Shown here in pieces: positions 23,601 through 27,395 of a stretch of DNA of 64,000 bases. The stretch's first letter is position 1; each line of letters begins with the position of its first letter. Source of the DNA: Nocardiopsis sp. N85 (GTDB taxonomy: Bacteria > Actinomycetota > Actinomycetes > Streptosporangiales > Streptosporangiaceae); the NCBI RefSeq assembly GCF_028882275.1, contig NZ_JARBUT010000006.1, forward strand, positions 248,001 through 312,000, written 5' to 3'. The notes under the pieces were generated by a model that was not told where the DNA came from, did not search any database, and worked only from the letters and a program-made list of their open reading frames with translations. The translations under genes were made by a program, and so were the position numbers.

Positions 23601-26600
23601 CGGCGCCTCCGTGCCCACCGCCACCGGGGCGGGGACCGGCACACCGGTTCTGTCCGACACCACCCTGCGCGACACCGTCGCCGTCGAACTCGACCCCCGC
23701 GCGGGGGACCCGACCGACCCCGACGCCGACCTGCGCAAGAAGGTCGACGGGATCCACGACATCGTCTCCGACCTGCACCGACGGGAGACCCTGGCGCGCT
23801 CGGACATCGACGGGGCCGCGCCCCTGGTCCGGGCGGCGGACGACCTGCTGGCCGGGCGCCCGAACCGGGCCGCGTCCCCGGCACGGCCCGAGTCCGTCGC
23901 CCCCGACCCTGCCTCGGTGGCGGACCTGGGGACCAGGGTCGAGGCCTTCCGGCGCGACCTCGCCGACATGGCCGCGCGCGACGCCCAGGGCACCGAGGAC
24001 GTCGCCGCCCTCGACGCACGGCGCGACGCCCTGCTGGAGGAGGCGCGCGGGCTCCACGGCGCCGCCGAGGAGCACGGCGCGCTGGCGGAGGAGCAGGCCC
24101 GCGCCACCCGCGTGACACTGGACCGTGTCATCGGGCGCATGAACCGCACCCGAGCGCTGTTGGAGGCCTCGGGCGACCGCGTCAGCCGCATGCGCACGGA
24201 GACCCTGAACACGTGGGCGCGGCACACACCGCTGGCCAAGGACGCCCGGGACTCCGAGGACACCGTGGCCCGGAACGAGGTCGAGCGGCTGGGGAACGAC
24301 CTGGCGGCGCTGCACGACCACGGCCGCGACCTCGCCGCGCGCAACCACGCGACCCGGGCGGAGGTCGACCGGGTCCTGAACGACGCCGACGCGGTCGCCC
24401 GCCGAGAACTGCCCCGCTACGAGGAGCGGGCGCGGATCCAGCACGGCCTGTCCACCGCCCTCGCCGAACTGGGCGGGCCACTGGTCGCCGACGTGATCGC
24501 CGACCTGCGGAACGAGGGCGACCGGGGACGGCGGTTCTTCGACGACGCCTCGGACTCCCTGGACGGGGCGGACCGCCTGCTGGACGCCCGTGCGACGGAG
24601 GCCTCGCGGGTGCCCCCGCCCGCCCCCGACCTCGCCACCACCGCTCAGGTCACCGCGCTGACCGAGCGGGTCGCGGCCTTCGAACGCGATCTGGCCGCCT
24701 TCGCCGCCCGACCCGACCGGAGCGAGGTCGACGTCACGGCGATGCGGGAACGGCGCGACGCGCTGCTGGAGGAGACGGAGGGGCTCGACGGCCCGGTGGC
24801 CGAGCACGGCCGACTGATCTCCGGCGAGCGGAGCGCCACCGAGACGGTGCTCGCCCGAGTGGACGAACGGACCGGTCACGTCCGGAACCTGGTGGACCGA
24901 TCCGAGGAGCGCCTGCGCGGACTCCGTGAGGAGGCCGACCGGATCGCCGCGGAGGACGCCCCGTTCCTCGGCCCGCGCGAGGACCTGCGCACCTCGCTGG
25001 ACGAGGCGCGGACGACCCTGGACGACCTGGAGACGGACAGGGCCGCCCTGGGCGGGCGCCTGGACGGCCTCCGGTCGCGGACCGACGGCCTGACCACGGT
25101 CGAGATCCCCCGTCTGCGCGGACTGGAGAACGGACTGCGGACACTGCACCGGGACCTGGACGGTCTGCACACCCGGATCGACGGCCTGGAGGTGCCCGCG
25201 GCCACGCCGCGCACGGAGGACGACTCCGACGGCTCCGACTCGGACTCCGACGACGACGCTCCCCCGGCGCCCGGCACCGGACGCGACGGCACCGACGGCG
25301 GTCGCGCACCGCGCCCGGGCGAGGGGGGCACTCCCCCGGGCCGGGACGGCGGGTCGGACCGGGGGACCGCCGGGGACGGGACGCGGGGCTCGCGGTCCCG
25401 GTCCACGGCGACCGGTACCGACCCCGAGGGCGCCCCCGCCGACCGGGACGTCCGCCCGACAGGCCCGGAGCGGCCGGTGCGGACGACCTCCGCCCCCGTC
25501 GACGCGTCCGCGATCCGCTCTGCGCAGGACGGGAACGGGGACGCTCCGCGCCGCGCGCGGACCGTCTTCGACGACGCCGAGAGCGCCGAGCGGGACGAGC
25601 CCCCGCCCGCCTACGACGCGCAGTCCCCGCCCCCGGCCTACCCCTACTCCGCGCCGCCCACCGGCGATAAGGAGAAGGACGCCGTCGCGTCGACCGGCTC
25701 CGGCGGGTTCAAGGGCCTGCCGGACCCGGCCACCCTGCCGCCGGCGGTGGGCGACACCGACCTCATCGTGTTCCCGACCTTCGTGCCGGACCCCGACCCG
25801 GTCCCGCCCCCGACACTGGCCGAGGCCTTCGCCGACGTCCTCAACCCCACGCTCGCCGAGGCCTACTCGCCGACCGGCTCCGACCAGGACATGCTCGACG
25901 TGCACCGCCGGTACACGACGGGGACCGACGGCACCCGGGAGGCCGCCGCGGCGGACGTCACGATGGGCGACGGCGCGTCGGCTCCGGCGTCCGACGCCGA
26001 AAGCCCCGACTGGGACGCCTACGTCGACCTGCCCGGCAGCCCCCGGACCGGACCGGTCGGGCCGGAGGGCTCCGACGTCCGCATGGTGGACGCGGACTCC
26101 GACGGAGACGGGTCCGACGACGGCTCCGACGCCTCCTCCGAGGGCTCCTCCGAGGGCTCCGGGAGCGAGGGCGCCCCGCCGCCGGTCCCCGGCGACCCGT
26201 CCACCTACCCGGGGCACCTGGACGCGCATGGGATCCGCCGGTTCGCCGGGGCGGACGAGGCCGACGACTACGGCTCGCTGATCCTGCACGACCCGTCCCT
26301 GGCCGGCCCGCCCCTCGGCACCCGGCCACGGGACCAGCGCCGCGCCGTCTTCACGTACACGGCCTCGTCCTGGATCAACGTCGTGGCGCGCGCCGAGGAC
26401 CGGGAGACGGGGCGTCGGGTGCTGGAGGAATGGGCGGACGCGACCCGCGACACCGTGACCACCGACCCCGAGGCCGAGGGCTGGGACCTGTACGAGCTGA
26501 ACGACCGCACCGCCCCGACGCTGGAGGACCTGCGGGCGGCGCGGCACCGTCCCGACCTCACCCCGCACCAGAGGCACCTCGTGGAGCGGATCCTCGGCGC

Positions 26601-27105
26601 GTCCGATCCCCAGGCCGAACTGGACCACTACCGGGACAACTCCGGGGAGAGCGGGGGCATGGCGGACCTCAACGACGGGCGCTACCCCCGGCTGGAGGAC
26701 GCCGACCGGCTCATGGGGCGGTTGGACGCGACCATCACGCAGCGCTTCCCCGAGACCACCGTGGCCGTCCGGACCCTGTTCACGATGGACCACCTCGCGG
26801 GGTACGTCCCCGGCGACCCCCGCAGGCTCGTGGGGACCGTGCAGCGGGACGCCGGGTACATGTCCGCCGCCCTGGGGGACGAGCCGGCCGTCGTCGGTGA
26901 CGAGCCCGACCCCATCCGGATCCACCTCCTGCTGCCCGCCGGGACACCGTTCGTGTGGGTGGGCGACGCCAGCGCCTACCCGAACCAGCGGGAGATCCTC
27001 CTGCCGCGCGGCACCCGGTACCGCATTCGGGGGGTGCGGGTCGAGGGCGGGGACACCGTCCTGTTCGCCGAGGTCCTGCCGCCCCCGGCGGGGACGAGCG
27101 CGTGA
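5605..27105 (+). CDS. Giant (7166 aa) type VII-associated polymorphic toxin with C-terminal ADP-ribosyltransferase-like domain
   Basis: Single uninterrupted frame from a GTG at 5605; the purine-rich GGGGGAAGGGG about 8 bases upstream supports this start. Order of parts: residues 1-250, helical WXG100-like/CpnT-type N-terminal domain with a hydrophobic helical patch at about 115-165; 250-370, Pro-rich linker; about 370-560, a second helical domain; 560-1060, Gly/Pro/Asp linker; module A about 1063-3752; linker; module B about 3910-6532, a diverged copy of A; a third partial copy of the module start (6666-6729); linker; C-terminal domain about 6873-7166. Each module opens with PPxY-rich sequence and GDLTWLL and closes with several hundred residues of heptad-like charged helices. 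The C-terminal domain has the ART exoenzyme pattern: TASSWINVVAR, Arg7056 (AVRTL), GYMSAAL with Ser7087, and Gln7128-Arg-Glu7130 inside NQREILLPRGT. I infer a toxin exported by the adjacent EccB/C/D system. No signal peptide is seen. I read no cysteine in the whole protein. Confidence 0.85.
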   Translation: MPLDPNMSESSRTAIKVLTGIEVPTADPPAMRAAAEVYEQLGMKLRTDLTEVMNTVRGRVRRNFGGRASDYYDRSVKQFTEGENDYIGAAANTAHTLNVELRKGAANAEYMSAMVFVQFAQLLVEIAWAIATAKFTFGATLKFIPIFKMIRSLAMQRILAWFLITVPGHQIISQIFASMDSVIQRIQIANGTRDTWDHDLTKGAHIGGVVEGLVSAGMSGALGAAFDKQITNIITNRIDLLRDLPDPVPTAGLGKAVPDPLPTPPPLRDIDDLVTPPGAPGRPDPVPTPTPDGPPSPPGVGPTRPDADVPPPPPPSGPRPDPEAPPVPRPDPDTPPGSRPDPAPTPRPDPEGPPLPGGVTPTPVPGAGAGGRGLNRDLADVWARHRDEMVVPFGSNAPPGAVAWNNAANRARFREDMAGVFERNFADRLGVDAARRLGSDYADTMIRSWNKPDLGPQLARTLDDHLPPHVRDHLVRVPEDMLGSVYAHFRSPGTYVTQLGVGAASGAAEGVLGEGLSNAAMGQGFNASVWSATSGASMSTIQQVSTDGALAGIDALSGPPKTPPPEGAPPPSGDEDAVHDPANSDPVPNRTPPVAEPAGDGPGSGRPSGPGSGPGRDTVDVIAHGGRRDDPDSDGGTDTGRRGEDPSTADEDERVLAPHRRDRPIEPPETGGPARLSETGDGPGTERTAPGRSSGGDGDREASSAQDRDARVRPPGQGADAGPDGTRPSPPRDDTPVSPPTGVPDPVAGDARAPSGDENGAPVPEHPGSGGAGRPDPAGDGRTEGPVAVAAPPPGAVPDRGPAQPSTGQGGQGGQGADAARPSRPGSEQGPRNGAGEHGTDPAVPPAPVVGGPEEQGRDGRFEIPTTSTADPVETSLDGGHAPTESTANDGAASDPSGARPRDTDAPAAPPRTEGSDPDARDTDAGHRDDPRDVPGPERTDEAGPERTDEAGPERTDEAARDTPAPDRADAVDGTPDGAPGGDRDPAEAPSSVPHGPPPAYSFDSQLNPDAARADAPTPPEAGTRDTDPADPVSDDTDGVSGEDRESVVTDDESLFDDSEPGEAPPAYEDERSSPPAYPYSDLIDVPGTKDAKPPVPSASVVGDLTWLLDPRSVLPPPLPVTVQVFTAEVPAPRFDKDGRPVPPGADLTTDRSGSTRTGPDDPGQGAPEPRNDPPVTESRTEAPAPHTERTGKTDPPNGTGRDGRTPEAEGRDGTTEEARTPPHDPGEAHTTEDTSTHRESSLPDPKGKGKARDTEESPTPVMEDGRESLGVVPVLDHATGDPAGDGSPVPTPGDRSPERDTAPMNLDYLVSSRFVDLNGVHIDADAVREAIAVAVDAQGVRVPPIVRKEALAHFERRSRRGSEVRAFFGRDGASHTVRYGSDAWRFTVRLSGDRGDGYRRATVTEDGEVRTPTMRTHGSTHEGQVGGSSSQGTKKGLSAKFNVNPLFLNATPDGWAFGPVVSLGGSVGIGLRTMTFGGSDKGSTALEVKGKGAPEVYTAGLRVDVDVAPPPGLGPPPAPPGDGPERGPAVVPRGVALVLPGEVKPRPPAAPEQMRFRPDGTGTAPRGRPRLEHGGLPITVSAIVPKGPGRGRGYHDLGSWLADTLLPPVDGKGGPATGKRAETDRAWREEFRGKLDNESIKQYLPAMDQGPIRITAVLPDGTVRTVHISSPATDYRAKGHSPRVDEFVRRDGAEESRSNQQGRGAKAGFTVGGGFGIDIRLPGGGVRLDAPFVEYGYTRTWSSETRTSSKSGSRETFAMATSDTDDFIAYQAERDLVVELDGEDTRYEFTGDTVEILSLRDALTLDAAARGLPDPHTGRGTDAPAPPYPHLRGDRITRFHGARLDGFSWPNTGNGETAPTPERDTTGPQDATDGTPTPITGDPESRPVTERLIQEVLTGLARELPGIVIPELSRTKDDYAHRPGRKDAPYFDRSPREHRGLRRNRRVAQLNTERIEKALREEFLNNHGEALASRDGLAVHLDEKAVIDIKRTVTLKEAHRPGLVTVRVKADFGALTHQGSKDGRTGIHLGGGAKLESGKGKGATHSGTLTAGPGLARGNPEDARGMAKVMGSGGLAASIARTWNRVRSHGSEHKSDQLLLFPDGSDTWRGSVRFDARLHEYDASDQVKGEDESVPLMSRPIVADYSVVTPKMLSTPTPEAPRASDGEVRALSTDDARALVQGPLAPPPTTPPPTSGEGGGGRTDGRGTEGTGRTDGEGTNDTGHTDGQRTDTTERTDGEGTNTTERTPEQERAERVRREQARRARALIDNGVVERVNTDLGADRGDLGGQARRLLSERVSLAQIAPGRKLLHFLDTRGGRSFFERLFSPTGMAADPATFSPGGQRDVMDMTGGLFSPNDGRADLVTKADPDQVTRMQLTRMQPVLHAETSVSAGTSYSVTHSGSARIGANAGGSTNPVRGDAEGPDALTPADARGPIPLTGLSDTWNFFRSGRTEETRATFTSSLTIVPKAAMGYAFQVGGTVSQAVELMKGWGLAVPGIWSTRHRGWRAVLSDLASGYITARDARQAGIVMDRLREAEDGTLEESAQPDPETIEGVKVREGFEYTGQQVRPADPTAALESLARRLDEQGYELTRSSRKRLLDKLTTQLAKGPGTNAPVAVSVRHKGAPIGHASSPGTVRVNLRTSEPRVEYLASTDEIVESHTWKSEGVQGRSRGGANTVGADHTHLVPAPFEGQHLGPDDQPGHRPLFLTPGGTTGHTASQDTSHTETVERTRTAQLETAGPYAKVVRQSTLELSLEFDRPTTVTRGELNAPLTDRAVITLDADGDGGTIQTLYPYAYLDFTGANDTPRTASAPDGGSDSGSDGGGGGGGRRIDDGSADDHPDLADAMDRHTSGRHTAGEATAFEDGVVIMPTAVGEHGAHVRDTAIVTIARALGWTPGSDDRTEGVYSADDLSSARAHMAERLGLDPRYTPVDSVLDAIALKSLFSQAAGVTEGVPLMKIGSMDWRLGVTPDLRNARVLEVLPDSRLTWSDSEDRSSVDGVDHSGGAVAEGGFRPTGLNTEHRSFDDHAAVMTGVPTVSAASPANAASDEGGTKTDTPPSAEREKRGPVYLIEFDTTWTVGARSEQGLPFLKRSAHQHIGDTRGTMSAWVSQEDAIKLGVVTEEHARGLAAKARETHTAAEAMGRDEQSYDETRGLLSDPVTAYREAHAAHLAERTADGAAHASPETTERLRKAREAYEAQEARTEDARRVHEASTRNWVDSVSSSRDAFHAPRALFESRVAHDTATADTLHERGERVRTRFESASDDIGDAETVLGGHTPDRDRLLDREGLTAHHTRVRRLGTDVQDLLRDLGDPSAPNTRNEAENTALRDRRHALLDEVNRFLTEARDRSTHLADAAARVHAAIDGALDLAESSRGAADGARGDLAGLRTATTNATSDHGRLVEDARHPDVRRTPAPEGSSRDGGDAAPDPRITALDDAGRTLETLGDTTRALGATDDAIRDRIANVLARTDGLTRDELIPSRDQERFHREMERTLTDLGERLFDGAVAEIDRDSAPTGTDLGREAHGTALDEADRLLDDHATADDLSERGEDFTLPGQVTGLDARVADFERDLRAFNDQADRSPAEVADMERRRRELIDETARLTTPVTAQEGGVTSRLDSGRETATAVAERTGPVRAAVDRAERLLTDLRNRVDGIDRRSAALLAGDGAVRDSLTRVRTSLGDMENRRSVLNGRLDGVESRHRFLADTEIPALERRARDLGGLREDLEGLRTRLDDATVAGPTPRGDDGADDGGDPPPGTGGDRGAEGDRDAGGHGRSPRTTGDTASAGGRDGTPPPDTDRGNGGGTSRSPGDGRVPVTDDGGREAVQDTVGTPETPVTASRDGDTGGAPHDRDTDHVRDTVDTRSTTRSDDVSGDRSDPSSRDRRGLFDGVEEVDGVREEAPPAYDAEPSPPHYPYTEPLEALGAKDAKPSVPDPSVTGDLTWLLNPRSMPPPAVPTDLQVFTADIRLDPLGPDGRALPSTTGDTGGEGSGSRRPPGERSTDGGHGPERGDDPGDPDDGGSDSEDSDSEGSDSDAEDGDDPTEPYVSHGSLPVDRDGEAHDLDYLVGSRLVGPGRLRTDGVPDAIERSLRGMRPRMPRALRTQVLAEVERVAGERGMDPFFAGDGHEVTVGADGSRWKVRVKLAADRPDGDEPPAYRHVPIREGEGTDAAVIGGQERTRTVGSGDTLTRGARRGVSVKFTANPLYFGPTFADQPVGPSLTVGASGGTGLRAGGTGGSSKSTAVQAMDNSGPAEVYTADLRMDLGVTRPTGPPTRAPRPSVVRDGMAVILSGKAERRPDDAPAHISLPRRPAGAAAADGASAGADRPAPRRNPRTTHGGLPVKIERIVPQGGEEGTEPTHTDLGSWLADHLVPEGAEGATGKGTKGKAARDLHRTVQALFDNDSLQEYLPHLARGPITLELTLGDGTHRMVRLASSANEYRALGHAPHLGELTHHDGAEHTVSSSGSRSRTIGFSVGGGTNIQLSLPGGGMTRIDVPTLEYVHSRTLDSETHSSSRTGSRRTIARDIADTEDFLAYRVERDLFVHVEGEPTPHAFTGETVEIVSRRDAESLNDAAGGGPRGRDHGEQPRPSMAHLRGDTVTDLSGTTVLGFDRPDQAADADDGAEDGPSATEDRDGGPTVYERLQQEILDSIAREHPGMVIPDMARDRADYARRPGDGEAPPGERTWRERYGLRRNHDIARKNTLRVLDALTPEALHSRDVELTSDQGLMIHLTENAIVDPKLMAEGKEVLRPDNVTVHVHAKFGGLTFDGRTPTETGVRLGGQAMSGDTRGKASSHGLNLTAGAGLLRSRDADARGMGRRMGGASATLGGSRSHTRGTSRGVSHTADDTIFFPGGSDLWRGPVEFTARMSDYEGSDQARGTDQGRDLLGGPIRADYSVITPRVLTESAPPASRRDHDEHRALSEEQARSLIQGPFSTRDTVTDGDGGTRRTGRGDRDGKGREGGDGRRDRRTGGDERREGRGEGGTARHGREDRDGGRREEAGGSERTSGDRGVRDGETPEQARERRRAEDLVRAGGSVERIGIGPPSRTFELFTDFPRGLFQGFERKLRTYLNTTGGRTHFQELLSPDGMADDPSTTAPGGRRSRPEMSGGVLSPGDVRATTATRVEPDRVAEFQQVEMQMISHGETSVEIGTSDTVTKSAGVRVGATGGGTSNRIVDDAAQKDPATAVPPADAVGPTPVGGLNDTWTFFRSGRGTSAKASFTASTTIVPKAALGYAFRLAGRATQAVELLHDRGKARPSSWNPKNLKDLPRTAKTYYRGWTARVHDLMSGYISARDAQEAGIVQDRVAEDEDGTITLSPQDDPADITDVRVRPGFEDSGKRVRPADPTAALASLVEQLRSQRYELTAGSRERLFEALTTRLGNTSGTSEPVSVRVRRVSDSDEPRSGHRAHDAQVHLELLTRERKVEYLASSDAIIESHTWTTGTGSSRSDGTGNAVGGEGVLLQPTPFRGDENPPGQGPDSRPLFAAPAASGGVSSSDTRSRGESGEHTHTVQLEMSGPYAKVEQDSELVLRLRGPKDLSVTARGESGPIHTYYPYSYLDFSPRATGSDTVSGSSTERNLDAVVSRSRGRNLAQAVGDDARALFAEGRATRMPEGVVMMPAAVRNGGREVRDTAAIVIAGSLGWKPGNGDLDRRGDHTPDGLRHARRHIADKLHLDRRHSPIDSGLESVALKALFSRTAGHEEGVTLTDLGSTRWSLTALPDLSGARVLDVVAGSRLSTTTESRHGLSGSSEHASGTALDPSVRPSGLTTGKDVYEKHEGVLVGAVNASLGSTTTTAADGREIGTAGPPTSRSQRMGPAYLVEFDTTWIIGASSAGKDPHTGRTRSTVAAWIAQADALRLGLVAPEQAARLNAEAERVHDAAETMGDDEQSYGRERGRLEEPVRDYVRAHEVHRRTLEDRTGRPRREARDGSSQTSEWAADRLQEARDAYHAQEDRYRRSLRQYEDSTRTWVDTLNAARRDFHLTAPGASVPTATGAGTGTPVLSDTTLRDTVAVELDPRAGDPTDPDADLRKKVDGIHDIVSDLHRRETLARSDIDGAAPLVRAADDLLAGRPNRAASPARPESVAPDPASVADLGTRVEAFRRDLADMAARDAQGTEDVAALDARRDALLEEARGLHGAAEEHGALAEEQARATRVTLDRVIGRMNRTRALLEASGDRVSRMRTETLNTWARHTPLAKDARDSEDTVARNEVERLGNDLAALHDHGRDLAARNHATRAEVDRVLNDADAVARRELPRYEERARIQHGLSTALAELGGPLVADVIADLRNEGDRGRRFFDDASDSLDGADRLLDARATEASRVPPPAPDLATTAQVTALTERVAAFERDLAAFAARPDRSEVDVTAMRERRDALLEETEGLDGPVAEHGRLISGERSATETVLARVDERTGHVRNLVDRSEERLRGLREEADRIAAEDAPFLGPREDLRTSLDEARTTLDDLETDRAALGGRLDGLRSRTDGLTTVEIPRLRGLENGLRTLHRDLDGLHTRIDGLEVPAATPRTEDDSDGSDSDSDDDAPPAPGTGRDGTDGGRAPRPGEGGTPPGRDGGSDRGTAGDGTRGSRSRSTATGTDPEGAPADRDVRPTGPERPVRTTSAPVDASAIRSAQDGNGDAPRRARTVFDDAESAERDEPPPAYDAQSPPPAYPYSAPPTGDKEKDAVASTGSGGFKGLPDPATLPPAVGDTDLIVFPTFVPDPDPVPPPTLAEAFADVLNPTLAEAYSPTGSDQDMLDVHRRYTTGTDGTREAAAADVTMGDGASAPASDAESPDWDAYVDLPGSPRTGPVGPEGSDVRMVDADSDGDGSDDGSDASSEGSSEGSGSEGAPPPVPGDPSTYPGHLDAHGIRRFAGADEADDYGSLILHDPSLAGPPLGTRPRDQRRAVFTYTASSWINVVARAEDRETGRRVLEEWADATRDTVTTDPEAEGWDLYELNDRTAPTLEDLRAARHRPDLTPHQRHLVERILGASDPQAELDHYRDNSGESGGMADLNDGRYPRLEDADRLMGRLDATITQRFPETTVAVRTLFTMDHLAGYVPGDPRRLVGTVQRDAGYMSAALGDEPAVVGDEPDPIRIHLLLPAGTPFVWVGDASAYPNQREILLPRGTRYRIRGVRVEGGDTVLFAEVLPPPAGTSA
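8410..8481 (+). repeat. Three tandem 24-base repeats in the giant gene's linker
   Basis: Three head-to-tail copies encode GPERTDEA (8410-8433, 8434-8457, 8458-8481). The first and third are almost identical. They fall in the low-complexity linker before module A. Confidence 0.8.
8791..16860 (+). repeat. Module A of the internal duplication in the giant toxin
   Basis: First copy of a module of about 2,700 residues. Landmarks shared with module B: PPAY-rich opening with GDLTWLL and QVFTA, LDYLV, FNVNPLF, EVYTA, GSWLAD, QYLP, GGGF, DTDDF, ERDL, GLRRN, RSGR, PKAAMGYAF, ADPTAAL, VEYLAS, YPYAYLDF, DTTW and ESYD-type coiled-coil entry. Module B is at 17331-25200. Confidence 0.8.
17331..25200 (+). 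repeat. Module B of the internal duplication in the giant toxin
   Basis: Second, diverged copy of module A with the same landmark order (GDLTWLL, LDYLV, FTANPLY, EVYTA, GSWLAD, EYLP, ERDL, GLRRN, PKAALGYAF, ADPTAAL, VEYLAS, YPYSYLDF, DTTW, coiled-coil tail). Divergence is substantial at protein level, so the duplication is old or one copy evolved quickly. Confidence 0.8.
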
Positions 27106-27165
27106 CCGGTGTCCCGGCGCGACCCCGCGATCGGGTGTCCCCGTGCCCGAGGCCCGCTCTCGGGG

Positions 27166-27193
27166 CGGTGCCCACCCGTTGGCGCGGGCACCG
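27166..27193 (+). terminator. Hairpin downstream of the giant gene
   Basis: CGGTGCCC (27166-27173) pairs perfectly with GGGCACCG (27186-27193) over a 12-base loop, about 60 bases after the stop codon. There is no U-tract, as is common in actinomycetes. Confidence 0.45.
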
Positions 27194-27395
27194 ACCGCGA
27201 AGAACCGGTGGCGTGTACGGAATCGGAAGGGGATCCACCACCGCGTATCGGGGTGAACGGGGCGATGACGGAGGTACTACTCTGGGTTCGCGCCCCCGGT
27301 GGGCGGGGACCGCGCCCAGCGCGCGGTGGCACACCCTCACCGGCGACGACCTGTGAGGACGTCCCCAGCCCCCTTCCTTCCTACAGGAGAACCCG

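Noticed and set aside
15292..26925. Very long minus-strand open frames (over 2,200 and 1,590 codons) opposite the giant gene
   Set aside because: They mirror the GC-skewed codons of the plus-strand gene, have Arg/Gly/Val-rich composition with no domain, and the plus-strand frame has clear domains. They are compositional shadows.
27106..27395. Possible immunity gene after the toxin
   Set aside because: Short frames here have no ribosome-binding site and continue through the mycosin gene in other frames; none looks like a protein.
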